Origin: Clonostachys chloroleuca
Taxonomy: Eukaryota; Ascomycota; Sordariomycetes; Hypocreales; Bionectriaceae
Direction of reading: 5' to 3'
Assembly (NCBI GenBank): GCA_037952775.1
Contig: JBANAY010000003.1
Span: forward strand, 21,514,001-21,578,000
DNA: 64,000 nt
Shown here: piece by piece, positions 1 through 12,714 of the stretch
Position numbering within the stretch: the first letter of the stretch is position 1
Layout of the letters: each line of letters begins with the position of its first letter
The notes under the pieces: generated by a model
Seen by the model: the letters and a program-made list of their open reading frames with translations, nothing else
The model's database searches: none
Told to the model about the DNA's origin: nothing
Position numbers and translations under genes: made by a program

Positions 1-214
1 ATCCTCCCTTACATGTAAAAGAGTCTGTTCCAAAATAGAGATGGATCAATCCAAAGCCAAAAACTCCCACAAGGCGCCCTTTTCCGCATCTTGAAAAAAT
101 TTAACTCCTTTCGTGAACCAGCGCCGGTAGTCATAAGAGCAATCTAAACCGGGTCATAGAGGAAAACATAAAGAGCAGTCTAAACTGGGATCATTCCGAA
201 AATAACAAACCTGT

Positions 215-3200
215 TCATCGTTTAAACCTGCTGGGCACAGAACTACTGATACTGCTGCCCACGCTGCTCATCGTTTCCGTCACCTTGCTGCCCCATCCCC
301 CCATCAATCCTCCCATCCACTTGGGCACGGACAGGCTCATCCTGACGCGGCCCTCGACGATGATGTTGACGACGTTGATGATGGCGAATGTCGTCGAGCC
401 CACCGCGCGGAAGGCGGCGAGACCCGCCACGCTCCAGAGAATAAATCTCAGGTAGTAGTTCTCTCCGATGCCGGTGCTACCGTACGCCTCGGACACACCC
501 ATGGCGAGCAGGCCGTTGCAGACGAGCCAGACCAGCACCACGTACGTCCGCACGCTCTTGTAGTAGTCCTGCTGCATCTGGCCCTCGCTGATGGGCGGCT
601 CCGGGACCTCGACACGATCACGCAGGTTCCGCAGAGCCTCGTCGTAGCCAGAGTCGATGTCGAGCTGCTCGCTGGGCATCTCCAGCTCCACCGTCTCACC
701 CTTTCCGACGGCACCACCGAGATCGGTACGGATGACGTTGTCACCCTTTGTACCCCATGTGACGTCGTGGGTGTTGCAGAAGGCATAGACCTGGAGGGAG
801 CAGATGTAGAAGGGTAGGAGGAGGAAATACTGAGCGGACGAGGTGATGAGATGCCAGGGCTCGAGATAGAGCAGAGACATGACGATGTAGAGACCGATAG
901 TCGAGGCGACGGAGACGATGAGGTTGGTGAACACGTTGTTGCCCATGCTAATTTCACCATCTCCAGACGTGAACTGTTTTATCACGATGTAGATGATGGC
1001 GAAGGACGTGTAGACCATAATGACACAGTACAGAACCAGACAGGTCAGATAGAGCTTTCTAGCGCCCTGGGGTCTGTTACCAAGCGAGAGAATGAACTGC
1101 GTGCTGATGAGGAGGATACAGGTGAACTTGAGGATGATGAAGAAGATGTTGCCCAGGCCATGGCCAAAGGGATCTATCCTGGCATCGCTGAGACCGCCGG
1201 CGACGAAGTAGAAGGTGAGGTAGAAGTTGGCCAGGGAGAAGAATGTGAAGAGGAGCTGGATGAATTGATAGCCCATCTCGATGAAGAGAAGGGCTTTGCG
1301 GGCGATGGTGTGATCAGTGCCTAGAATTTGTCGACACTGAACGATGGAGTAGACGGCGGCGAAGAAGGCACCGTTGAGCCATCTTCGACGCTGAGAGATG
1401 AATTCAGGAACAGAGTCTAATGGTTGTTAGCGAATCTCAATGGTATGTTCCAAAGGGTGGTGGGATGGTTCACTTACCAGGCACGTCAGTTTCACCCTTG
1501 CAACTCTTCACATACTTCAACACCCATCTCTCGTCTCTCTTGGCCACCAACTCCCAGCAGAGGATACGATCCTCGGCAAGGTACATGTTGGCTGTGAACA
1601 CATCTGCATGCTGTCCATGAAGAGTCTCGCCCTTGAAGTACTGACTCAATGGACCATGGCCAGTCTCATCATTCTGCAGAGCGTGGTAACGGTAGGCACT
1701 GAGGGCACCGGGAAGCACAGTAATATAACCAAAGACGGACTCGAGGGGTTTGTCCAGAATGTTGGAGAGCTTGTACTCGAAGTTTTGGGAGGCAACGAGG
1801 GGATTGAGGAGGTTGGCGCCCATGCGGCCCTTCATGGCTTTGATTTCACCACAGGCACCGGCGACGTTGGAGTCGGTGTCGAAGGCTTTCCAGAGATGGT
1901 ACAGTGAGTTGCTGGTTGGACGGGTACCCACGTCGAGCAGGATGCAGACGTTGGGGTTCAGAGCTTTGCCAAACCCATTGAAAAACCAACGATGGGAGTT
2001 GAGCTTGCGCTGGTTGCGCTCCTTGAGGCAGAAGATCATCTGGCAGGGGACAATGCCCTTCTCGGCACCCTTGAACTTGAGGTCAGAGTCGAGGGACACT
2101 TGCGTGGTGTACTCGTACACGTGGGCCTGGACAGCTCTGTTGTTGACAAAGTTCTTGGCGATACCGTCCTGGTAGACACCCATGGCGGCGAGAGCATCGA
2201 GGGTACGGGGATGGATCTTCTCACGTCCATCCGAGATGATGCACACGACGATCTTCTGCCATCCAGTCTCGCCCCAGGTACGGGACTTGTTGCGGGAGCA
2301 GAAGTGAGAGATATTCTTCATGACGGCGTGCATGGTTCGCGTGAAGCCAATCTCGTCTTCGTTGTACATGGTCACGCAGATGAACAGCTCCGTCTCACGA
2401 GTTGTGCGTCCGATGCTCTGACGCAGCTTGTAGCCTTTCTCAACAAAATCATCCGGGTCACACGTCACAGCCGTGTAGCGCATGTGCGTAAACTCGACCT
2501 CGTCGCGGCGAGGCAGGAAACTATACAGGATGGTTGGGATCTTACACTCGAGGACCAGCTCACCGTTGATCAGCTGGACCTCCTTTCTTGACATCTGAGG
2601 TGCGCGTACACCACGACGCTCCTGGGCGCCGTCGGGAGCTGGGCCATAGTGCTCGAAATCTGCTGCTGATTTCTCGTCGAAAAATTCGGGGTCGTCCTCG
2701 CCGTTGAGAGTCGGGTTGGACGAGGCATATGAAGCGCGGTCCATGGGTATCGGACGGGAGCGGCTGCCCAAGTCTGAATCTGGGCCAAAGACGTCGTCAT
2801 CGTCATCATCATGGAGTGGAATATTAACAGTGGCATCGGCTCCTAGGTCGCCCCCATGACGGTTGTCTCGGTTGGTTGAGAAAAGGGGAGCCGGGGGCAG
2901 AGGACGACGGGGGCTGCCGCCATATCTTGAAGAAGGGGTTCCAGGTCGTGGGCTGCCATTAAGATCTGAGGGCTCGTATGAGAGGTTGGTAGCAGGTGGG
3001 CGTGTGTATTCGGATGAGCGTGAGGAGGGAGTCCAGGGTCTGGTAGGAGAGCCCTCTCGAGCACGACTGGCAAAAGGGACGTATGTCGAGTCTGGATGAG
3101 GCATGCTCGGAGCATCGTCTATGATGGACCCTGAGCCGAGGGAGCTGGGGTTGATTGAGCTGATGTATGACGATATGCCTGACATGTTTGATGTCAGGGT

Positions 3201-3821
3201 ACTGGGCTGGTAGCTTCTGCCGCCCTGTGGTCGGGGTCGTTCTCTGTTAGGGAGGTCATGGCCTCGGTTAACATTGTGTCTCTTCATTGTATCGTGGGTG
3301 TCTGATACTGGCACTGCGGCCGTGGTAGGATTGTGATTGGGAACCGTCAGAGGGTCTGGAGGACACCTGCTTGACAGACGCATCTTGCGCCGCTCGCTGG
3401 GTCCGTCCGGGATGAAAGGAAGCTCTTCCACGAACTCGGCAAATGCAACGTGGGATGTCTTTGCCCGCTTCTGTAACTTTACAGAAACTTGCCGAGGAAG
3501 GAGCTTTTTGAGTGTAGACTTGTTGCTAGTAGTAGAGGAGGTGTTTGTTGAAGGTTGGGGGTCTCCCTGCTGCTTCTTATCTGCTGATGAAGGTACGCTT
3601 GCTTTCCCAGCTTGTGGAGGTTCGGGAGCAGCAGGAGTTTTGTGGCTTGTGTCTGGGAGCTGTGAGCTGGGCGGGTAGGTTACATACGGAGGAGGTTCAT
3701 GGTAAGGCTCGTCGACCGAAGTCAACAACCTTACTGCGGCGGGATTGTGGCCAGTGGGTGTGTCTTGGTCGTCGCCGTACATCGGCAGGCTGTAGTCGGG
3801 CGGTCTCGATGGACCGTCCAT
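215..3821 (-). CDS. Chitin synthase (division 1, probably class III)
   Basis: Processive plasma-membrane glycosyltransferase that polymerises UDP-GlcNAc into chitin. Two exons (3821-1478 and 1416-215) flank a 61-nt intron with GTAAGT donor and TTAG acceptor; the joined protein is about 1181 aa. The first in-frame ATG is at 3821; the frame stays open upstream but without ATG. The family core starts near residue 410 ([15 protein letters not shown]) and contains [30 protein letters not shown] and, at the start of exon 2, [11 protein letters not shown], the catalytic product-site motif. About six hydrophobic spans follow. Class III is my recollection of the sequence pattern and not a search result. 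Odd: usual members are about 900 aa; here the low-complexity N-terminus (Ser/Pro-rich, with an Asp run) is about 400 aa, so the true start could be a later Met or an N-terminal intron may be missed. Confidence 0.93.
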
Positions 3822-5289
3822 TGTGACTGAGAGTTGGAATGCTGGACTCAATGGCTGGTATGTGCTTAGCTAGACGACGATCCAATTCCTTGATAAAGGA
3901 GGATGGAGATACGACGCAAAGCTACGCAGTTAGCTGCGGAGGATAGGCTGCGTATGTCTTGAGCGGTCTAGTGTGTGCGATTCAAAGAGCGAGACTGAAG
4001 TCACAGCTGAAGATAGGATACGACAGAGTGGATGGATCGAAGCTCAGATAGCTGTTTGGGGTGGGCTAGCTCGACAATTATTGGATTGCTGACCGCCAGG
4101 TGTGTCTTTGGTGGGTGGGGGATGGTATTCATTGATGGAGCTGCCGGACGGGAGTGACGGATCCAAACAATGCGGTTGCGGCGATTGTTGGCCCAGCAAC
4201 GCAATCAACTACCCTGTACCTATACGCACCCCAAGGCAGAGGCACCACGACAACACCAGCAATTAATGATTCCTGCTTACCATATTTACATGTAGCCTCC
4301 AGGGATCCTTATGCTAGCAAGTAGGTGTTTTTTTTTTTTTTAAAAAAAATTAAAACGCTTCACTTTAGGAGAAGAGACATAACAATATGAACAATACACG
4401 CAGGCTGTTTACGAACTGTACTCGGTCAACAACAATACCATCAACAATAGCAATAATATTGACACCAGACGAGCCCACTCGAGGTAGTGTTACCTTTAAG
4501 CTGATAACGAGTTAGTGGCACCTTGATGCCCCAGCGGTAATGATAGTCCTAGGCAAGCAACATAAAGTTCTGAACGAACACGATCCTACATATGCACTCC
4601 ACTCGCTTCTCCCAGAGCAACAGGGGCTCAGCCCCGAAAGATGGAGACACTCGGGTGTTCTTGGTGGCGCTGTTCCTGGCAACACATGGCAAATTGAATA
4701 ACTACTCGGTCATATATGCCTGTTTGTGATTCTACCAACTGACGTATACTACATCAGCCATCAGGCGATCGCTATCACGTCCCTATAGCTAGGACGGGAG
4801 CGTTGTCTGTTGGGTTAACCTAGACCAACCACCAGTTGGGGATGGGATTACAATTCCCGACACTCCGGAAGATCTCGACGGAGTATTGCAAGATAAAGGT
4901 CATGTTGCTTTTACCCATGCTTCACTGTCGAAATCTTGCATGATCTACTCTTAGAGAGGTCCTTTTGACTGACCGTCAGGACAGGAGGGACATTATGTGT
5001 ATGCATAACGGTACATGAGCGAAAACTTACTTTCAGTACATGACAGTTATAGATAGTACGCTTTGACGGGGGATGAACTACCTGTAAAGTTCTTAAGATA
5101 TCTCCAAGCGAAAATCTTTATTTCAGCTATATGGGTGCATCTGCCAAGTGATTTTCCACAGCAAGACGATGGATTGAACCTGGACCCTTGACCAGCAAGG
5201 CAGGTATTTCCCTTTTTCATGATATATTCCCCTGATTATAGCCAGAAATGAGGCTTACTACATAATAAAATACGTTCGTTTGTGTTTGC
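3822..5289. other. Intergenic region, no gene seen
   Basis: Upstream flank of the chitin synthase and downstream flank of the pectate lyase. ORFs here are short and unlike any family I know. It holds a T14-A8 tract (4328-4349). A tRNA-like T-arm near 5170 lacks the rest of a tRNA. Confidence 0.6.
4328..4350. repeat. Homopolymer tract T14 followed by A8
   Basis: A run of 14 T (4328-4341) directly followed by 8 A (4342-4349). Such poly(dT)/poly(dA) tracts disfavour nucleosomes and are common in fungal promoters. It lies about 500 bp upstream of the chitin synthase start, so a promoter role is possible but inferred. Confidence 0.6.
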
Positions 5290-6865
5290 TCATCCGATGA
5301 TGCCGACACCAGCGGAGGACTTGAGCAGTTCACAGATACAGCTGGCAGGATCGGCACTGTGAGGACAATCCGTTAGCATGCTGACTGCCAAACACGATTT
5401 TTTTTCCCGGTATTACTCACGTGTAACTGTATTCAGGCTCAAAAGAACCCTCCTGGGTGATCTCGATGTCACTCTCGTTGAAGATGTTGTCGCGGGAGGT
5501 GGCATAGCCGTCCTCATCCGAGTCAAGGTTGGTGACGATGGCACGCTTGACGTTGGTGAAGGAGGTGTTCTCGACGAGCACCTGGGCGCCCATGCGGGAG
5601 TTGATTCCCGAGGTAGGGACGTCCTCGTAGCAGCTGGAGTAGAGGTGGAGGGTGCCGAAGCGGATCGAGGGAGTGCGGGAGTTGATGTTGGACCAGTAGT
5701 TGTGGTGGTAGGTGGCATGGAGGGTGCCGGTGTCCTGGCCGCTGTTGCTGTCGGAGTGGCCGATCAGAGAGGCCTTCCACTATGTAAGGTATTAGCATTC
5801 AATAAGATTCACGTCCTATAAGGAGGGAGATGTCTCCGTATGGCTTTACTTACATGGTCGTGGAAGTTGCACCAGGACACAGTGATGAAATCCGAAGCAC
5901 GCTTGATGTCGAGCATACCATCATAGTAGTCTTTGTCGCCTGTCAGACCGTCGTTGGAAAAGTCACAGTGGTCAACCCAGACGTAAGTCGATTTCTCAAT
6001 ATCAATGAGATCCTTGCCCTCAGGAGACTGCTTGAAGCTCAGGTTGCGGATGATGACATTGGTGATGCCGCTAAGTCTAAGACCGCTGCCAACGAATCCT
6101 GCGTCGGCACCGACACCAATGATGCTGGTGTCGGAGCTGAGCTTGACGATATCACAGCCGCTGAGTGTGCCAGAGACCTTGATGACGCCGCCGGCAGCAA
6201 CGGCAGTTGTGAACTCATCACAGGATGTAACGGTGGTTCCATCGCCAGAACCACCACCGGTAGTACCGCTTCCGAAACCAACCAGTTGGTCGGAAGAGGC
6301 TGATCCGCAAGTGCCCGTAGCAACGGGGGCAGAGGAGGAGGAGGAGGTAGGTGTAGCCTGTACGGATGAGCGAATGGAGGAGGGCGTAGCCTGCGCTGAT
6401 GTAGGTCGAACCGATGTCACGATGCTCGAGGTTGGGGTTGCCAAACCGGCTGACGAGGTCTTTGATGATTTGGTCTTGGTAGTCTTTGACTTGGAAGACT
6501 GGGAAATGGCAGTGGCACTGGGTGTGGCCTCTATTAAAGTTGTGTCCTCACACTCATCCTCGTCTCCTGCATTCTCGTCTCCCTCATCATCAGGGCACTC
6601 ATCATCAGCGCTGCTAGAGGTCTCCTCGCTCTTCAGGCAGTTGGAGTACCATTCATTTTGAACGACACATTCATATCCTATAACGGCGAAGGGCCAATGG
6701 TTAGATGCTATCTTCAGGATGAGATGATGTTGCCGACTTACCAGTGACACAGTCGGTCTCGCCGGTCCAGCCGCTTCCACCGCATTGGTACCATGGCTCG
6801 ACCTGGGCGAGCACCGAGGTAGCGGCGAATGCGAGAATTGCAACAGCAGTCTTCGTGGTCAACAT
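5290..6865 (-). CDS. Secreted pectate lyase, CBM1-linker-PL1
   Basis: Secreted enzyme predicted to cleave polygalacturonate by Ca2+-dependent beta-elimination. Four exons: 6865-6742, 6677-5854, 5779-5421, 5356-5290, with introns of 64, 74 and 64 nt; all phases agree and give 457 aa. Residues 1-20 are a signal peptide ending SVLA. Residues about 24-58 are a fungal cellulose-binding CBM1 (WYQCGGSGWTG ... NEWYSNCL), and its cysteines pair up only when intron 1 is removed. A Ser/Thr/acidic linker follows, then the PL1 beta-helix with WVDHCDFS, YYDGMLDIKR, TVSWCNFHDH, and SRTPSIRFG carrying the likely catalytic Arg. The start is chosen because the signal peptide follows it at once. The CBM1 suggests targeting to cellulose-pectin networks. 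No frameshift. Confidence 0.95.
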
Positions 6866-7000
6866 GATGACTTGCCGTTCAAGGAGTGAAATTTTAAAAA
6901 GAATAAAGAAAGAAAGACTGAGCAAGGGATATATCCAGAAAAGAGAGAAGTTGGTTTGAGCCAAAGCAAAACTCGTTCAAGCGCCTAGGTGCCAGCTGGA

Positions 7001-7007
7001 TTATATA
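7001..7007 (-). promoter_or_regulatory. TATA-like box of the pectate lyase gene
   Basis: TATATAA on the minus strand, about 135 bp before the start codon at 6865. Position and sequence suit a strongly regulated secreted-enzyme promoter. No experimental support. Confidence 0.4.
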
Positions 7008-8956
7008 GAATCGCCATATCTCAAAACACACCCCAGGCAAAGCCAAGCCGTATAGTTAATTACTCGGATCAATTCAGTACATTGTCTGTAACGGGAAAGG
7101 CCTGCTGGTCGCAGGGCCTGAGAAGGTTTTGCGAAAATCACCTGGATTGAAGCGGGCCAGACAGGGAGCGGAGCATAGCATCACGGTTATCCGACGCAAG
7201 CATCTCTATCATGACTCATGGGTGATGGGATTGTGTGGGTTTAACAGGGGCAACGTGATAAAGAGAACTCACCTTATATCACCTTGGCCAATATCATATT
7301 ATCAATCATGATAAGGACTCAGGATTCATTCATCTATGGAATATTTGAGCGGCAATAATGTATGAAAGTCAGTAGCTGGAAACTTCTACAATTACTTCTT
7401 TCTCGCTGGAGAGCAGGAAAGCACTTGGTGTAGGTGTCAGCGCTGCTGATGCTGCCAACCATTCGGGACAGGATGGTCTGAGGTCCCTCCATGCGACTGC
7501 CACATCTCTTGATACCCGTAGTGGAATCAAGGCATTTCCCATTTCATGCTGAAACATCCAGCCTGGTGGCCCGATAGGGCAGCTGATGGGCAAGGATATT
7601 GGGTGAGAACGGTTATGTTACAGGTTACAGGTGAGGCTCCACATGGGGGAACCTTGCCCTTGCTCATATACCCGTCAAACTCTTGGCCTATGCATGTATT
7701 GACCCTCTTGCAATTTGGAAAGCTGCGATGAATGATGGCGGTTCGGATCGTCGGATCAATCGGGCCAATACGTCTGTTATTCAACTCTTAGACTTGTTGT
7801 GCTACGGCCCAAAGTCCCATGTTTGCAGCATGACAGACGGGGCGTGGCTTGCGTGGGTAGATGCCAAGAAAGACTAAACTGTAAAATACTCTAATTGCGA
7901 GTTTAATTTCTCCTTCTTTGGCCAGGGAACTCTCGCCGGCGAAGCTGAAAAGGATCATTAGGCTTACGCTCACTGGCTCGCTTAACATAGATGATGCCTT
8001 TGGGAAGACCCGCGTGGAGAGTTACATGGTGAATTAACGCTATAGGTAAGAAGCTTACGAAGCTTGCAGGTGATTTCGATGTGATGACGCTCCCATGAAA
8101 CCCCTGGCAGCGTCGTGGCCCATCCAGTTCAAAATCCTAAACATGGGGCTGACCCCTCTGCCATCCGATGTTCTGGGAGCAAGGCCAGTCTGAAACAAAG
8201 CTATTAAGCCAAGGTTTGATATCGATCTCGCGCGCACGGGTTTGGTCTTTCTAGTATGCGACCCCTGTCATCGTCACACAACCTTTGTATTCCTTGAGCC
8301 CGAGGCAGCGAGACTGGAGTCAATCGACGTCGAGGACCATACTCAAGATCATCATTGGCGGAAAAATTCATCGTAGTATGCTTATCCTTATCCTAGCGGA
8401 CGACTTAAATACATACATGTGTACGCAGCGGCGGTGCCGGACTCCTCAAATGAGAGTTTTCGCGGCGGGCGGTCGAACTCGGGCAGGCCGTATCAAGTAG
8501 TTTCATGCGGTTTGGGCTGAGACCCCTCAAAAGGGAATACATTTTGACCAGTCGTTAGTATTGTATGTATCTGGCCGAAAAGAACAGCTAATTGTGGCGG
8601 ACTTTATGTTCCTGAGTGCTTATTGCATTATTGTGGTGGGACATCAGGGTGGAAATGATGCCAGTTGAGTTTGAAGCTATCACGCCGCCGAACTGTGTTA
8701 TCCTCACATATGCCGTGGTGAATCAACGCCTGCATGGCAGAATTTTGGTGTATTTATCGTGAGAATCCAGATGATAATCTTGCCTTTGCCAGACTGCGAG
8801 ATACGCCCTGCTATAGAGAATGTAGCCTCGAAACACCGAGCCGTTGTAAACTCTGGGAAGTGAACCTGATGGACTTCTGCTCTTGGGCCAACCTTGAGAA
8901 AATCAAGTGATGCGTTTACGTAGATTTAACTTCAAGCCCTCTCCCAACCACCGAGA

Positions 8957-8963
8957 TATATAA
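8957..8963 (+). promoter_or_regulatory. TATA-like box of the sugar transporter gene
   Basis: TATATAA on the plus strand, about 55 bp before the start codon at 9018. This would place transcription start roughly 25 bp before the ATG and implies a short leader. Confidence 0.4.
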
Positions 8964-9017
8964 GATGCCTGCAGGCCTGCCTGTTCAGTTGTATGCTCCA
9001 AGCCATGCAAGAACATC

Positions 9018-10924
9018 ATGGCGTCGTTATCTGCCTCCGGGGAAGCCAACCCCCAAATTCCCACTGAAACTGCACAAAACGCGATCAACTCAAATCCATT
9101 ATCTGGAACAACTCCCCAAGAGATCCTTGTTGACGTCAACCGATTTGTGGAAGCCAAGGGTCTTAGAGAGCATCGTGATGCATTTCAAAAGGGGGCGTTG
9201 CTCGCAAGAGTCCAGAACATCCCAGATGCCTACGAGGACATTGATCTGCTCAGCAATGAAGAGAAGGAGTACATCCGCTACGAAGTCTCCCACAAGTGGA
9301 GGTCTTCGCCCCCTCTCCTCTATCTCCTCTGCGCTCTGTGTGCTGGATGTGCCATCGTGCAAGGCATGGACCAGACGGTAATCAATGGCGCGCAGGTGAG
9401 CTCCCCGAGTATCTTGATATTTCCCTGTTACAGTAGCTGAACACACATTTAGGCATTCTACTTCAAAGAATTCGGCATCAAAGATCCCCTGATGCAGGGA
9501 TTCCTAAACGGCGCCCCCTATGCCTCCGCCGCCCTCCTCGGATGCTGGCTCAACGCCCCCCTGAACGACAAATTCGGCCGGCGAGGGACTATCTTCGTCT
9601 CCTGCTGCATCGCTGCCCTCACGGGGATCATACAGGCCGCGTCCTCGGGCTGGGTGGACTTCATGATCGGGCGCCTCGTCCTCGGCATCGCCGTCGGCGC
9701 CAAGTCCAGCACCACGCCCATCTACGCGGCCGAGTCGGCCCCCAAGGAGGTCCGCGGTGCCCTGACCATGATGTGGCAGATGTGGACCGCCTTTGGCATC
9801 ATGGTCGGATACGCGGCCTCCCTTGGGTTCCAGAACTGCGACTTCCTGGGCGAGAATTCGCAGTGGCGGTGGATGATTGGCGTGTCCTCGTTTCCGCCGA
9901 TTGTTGTGGGCGCGCTGGTCTACTTGCTCCCCGACAGCCCACGCTGGTACATAGATAAAGGTAATTACAGAAAGGCTTTCGAATCTATGAGAAAGCTGCG
10001 AAGGCACGATATACAGGCCGCGCGCGACATATACCTGGCACACACGTATCTGGAAGCCGAGAAACAGTCAAAGGACGGGAAGAACCTGCTCAAGGAGCTT
10101 GTCACCGTTCGTCGGAACTGGAGAGCGACCCAGTCGGCGTGGTTCTGTATGTTTATGCAGCAATTCTGTGGAGGTATGCACGATCCGCCCCCTTTCTATG
10201 TGTCACTTGGTTACTGACTCGAGTAACAACAGTCAATGTCATCGCCTACTACAGCACCCGGATTTTCACCGACGCAGGCTTCTCACGAGACGTAGCACTG
10301 ACAGCCTCGTTTGGATGCGGCGTGCTCAACTGGCTGGGAGCCCTGCCCGCCGTCCTGACCATCGACCGCTTCGGGCGCCGCAACCTCCTTCTCGCCACCC
10401 TGCCCCTCCTCTCCATCTCCCTGCTGTGGACGGCGGGCAGCTTCCAGGTGCAGGACCCCCAGCTCCGCACGTACCTCGTCATCGCGAGTGTGTACGTCTT
10501 CATGTTCATCTATTCGCCCGGCCTCGGCCCCGTCCCCTTCACCTACAGCGCCGAGGCCTTCCCGCTGCACATCCGCGCGCTGGGCATGGCCTCGGCCACG
10601 GCGGTGACCTGGGCGCTCAACTTCCTCATCAGCTTCTCGTGGCCCAAGATGATGGAGGCCATGACCCCCACGGGCGGTTTCTGCTGGTACGGCGCCTGGA
10701 ACGCCGTCGGCTTCGTGTTCGCCTACTTCCTCGTCCCCGAGACTAAGGGGCGCACGCTGGAGGAGCTGGACGAGGTCTTTAGCGTGCGGAACAGGGATCA
10801 CGCGCTTTATCACTGGAGGAGGTTGAGGTATGGGGTGCTGAAGCTCGCACGTGTGGATGTAGAGCCTGTGCCGCCGCTATACGAGGTAGAGGGGCCACAA
10901 GAACCCAAGCCTAGCAATGCGTGA
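9018..10924 (+). CDS. MFS sugar transporter (sugar porter family)
   Basis: Twelve-span plasma-membrane carrier, probably a proton-coupled sugar or polyol importer. Three exons (9018-9395, 9453-10173, 10233-10924) join in phase to 596 aa. About 100 cytosolic residues precede TM1; VQGMDQTVINGAQ at the exon 1/2 junction is typical of the fungal inositol/hexose branch. Sugar-porter signatures are present: DKFGRRG in loop 2-3, LLPDSPRWYIDKG after TM6, IDRFGRRN in loop 8-9 and PETKGRTLEELDEVF after TM12. Substrate cannot be fixed from sequence; a myo-inositol-like transporter is one possibility. The middle exon is markedly GC-rich at third positions compared with exon 1. Start chosen at the first ATG in frame, just after a TATA-like box. 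Confidence 0.93.
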
Positions 10925-11514
10925 AATCTCTATATAATTGTTATGGAAATGTTTACCTGCCTGGATCATAGTTCCGAGGAAGGTCGGATACGAATGCTCG
11001 AGGTACCATTGCTCCGAGGAGCGTCAGTGGGAGGAGAAGGTTGGGTTCGGCAGTGTTAGCAGAAAATGTATGCAGCCGAGGCACAAGATGTTGCTAATTA
11101 TGACCCAAGAATCGATTACAATAAACTTCCGGCCCAAAACCTCCCCAGAAGACAGCCCAATCACGTCTGCCAGCTAATATGCTTCTGTCAAAGCCACAAG
11201 GCAAACCAGTTCGGCCCGTCTTCTAGCTCTCGAAGGGTCCAGTCCTAGTTTCCGCTGGATCGGCCCATGCCCCCAACAAGATTTGCCCAGGGTCTTTCGA
11301 CAATTCGTAAGGCTACTTCAGGGTCCAATGTGAGCAAATTGTCAACATCTTTGATGCTTTTCGTTGAAATTGCGGCTGGTTTACTTCAGCTTTCGTACAT
11401 TTCTTTGTAGAGACGACTCTCTCCGCCATGCCCCATTGATGAAACTCGTATAATATTCATACGAGGTAATCAGATCAAAGGAATATTGACGAGAGAAAGG
11501 AGTCTTAGCCAAGC
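10925..11514. other. Intergenic region, no gene seen
   Basis: Spacer of 590 bp between two plus-strand genes. It should contain the terminator of the sugar transporter and the promoter of the receptor-like gene. No distinct motif recognised. Confidence 0.5.
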
Positions 11515-12714
11515 ATGCGCGACGCTCCTAAAGAAATCCTGGAGTCATGGCCGGCGCCAGACCATCAGAACCCGGAGAGGCAGGGCCCTGGACTCCTCAT
11601 CATACAGCTGATATTCTGTCCGCTGGGAATCATCTCGGTTCTGGCGAGGTTGTATGTGAGGACGGTTATGGTTCGAAGGGCTGGGTTGGATGACTGGCTG
11701 ATGTTCACTGCCATGGTACTATACTACTCCCCTCCCCTTGTTTCCTGTAATGGCCGAGAATCAAGCCGTACTGACGATAAAGAAAAGGTCATAGGTGTCG
11801 GGGTCACGGTGACAGTGATTCTGGCAACCGAGTTGTATGGGTGGAACATCCACGTCTGGGATCTGACTCCATCGCAGGCTACTTTGGGGCGCAAGGCATC
11901 CATATCCGCGCAAACGCTGTTCGTCATTGGCTCCGGGCTCGTCAAGTCATCTATACTCATTTCGTATTTGCGAATAGCACCACTTGACTCGTGGTTCAGA
12001 CGACTGACGCAATGCTCGATCCCGCTGGTGGTGACGTTGATCATGGTGTTCTTGATCGCGCTATGGACACAATGCATGTAAGAATCTCGGCTTACCCCTT
12101 TATCCCACCCCCTTTTGATGCTAACTCTTGCATACCAGACATCCAAGCGCGTATTGGGATATGCACAGCGGGGGAAAGTGTATAAAAGAGGGACCGCCGC
12201 TGATGTATGTATCTCCCATCTTTGTTGGTGTTTGATTGGTTCCTCGAATTAAATGGAGATGTTGAAATGAAGAGCTGACAGGTATTTCCCCAGAGCACAA
12301 TCCATTATTGCCGTCCTCGCGGACATCCTCGTGTACATACTTCCCTTCCCTACTTTGTACCACCTCCGCCTCCCCTTCAGCCAGCGATTCGTCCTCTTGA
12401 TCATCTTCTCATGCGGCATCATCGTGATCATCGCGGGCTGCATGCGGACGTATTGGGTGATACAAGTGGTGGATGAGACATACGACGTTACTTGGGACGG
12501 TTTCCGGATGTGGACATGGACAGCCATCGAGGTGAATCTGGGTGTCATCTGCGGCTGCGTGCCGACTCTGCGGCCACTCTTCAAGAGATCAAATGGCCTT
12601 GCGGCGGAGAGGACTCGGAAGGCGAGTGCCGCATCAGGCATGTCTGTCGGGGTTCTGCCACATGAAAGGGGGTGCGAGCCAGAAGAAAGAAGTTGTCTTG
12701 GCTGGAGAGTCTAG
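11515..12714 (+). CDS. PTH11-like integral membrane protein (fungal rhodopsin-like domain)
   Basis: Predicted seven-span plasma-membrane protein of the PTH11/SAT5-like family expanded in filamentous ascomycetes, some of which sense surfaces or host cues. Model: exons 11515-11715, 11788-12077, 12139-12204, 12294-12714, giving 325 aa. Family marks are LARLYVRTVMVRRAGLDDWL after TM1, the short extracellular exon 3 with HPSAYWD and a Cys, ILVYILPFPTLYHLRLP, and the final TWDGFRMWTWTAIEVNLGV. Intron 1 is 72 nt and in frame, so it could be kept as coding. No CFEM domain precedes it. The C-terminal tail is short. The ligand is unknown; adjacency to a sugar transporter on the same strand is suggestive only. 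Confidence 0.82.

Larger units (their letters stand above)
6866..9017. other. Intergenic region, promoters at both ends
   Basis: Divergent spacer of 2.15 kb between the pectate lyase (-) and the sugar transporter (+). Both ends carry TATA-like boxes (7001-7007 and 8957-8963). The small ORFs inside show no family resemblance. Nothing else recognised. Confidence 0.6.

Noticed and set aside
5160..5235. Possible minus-strand tRNA (T-arm-like GGTTCAATCC, anticodon-like loop)
   Set aside because: The loop lacks the invariant T before the anticodon, and no D-arm or paired acceptor stem can be built.
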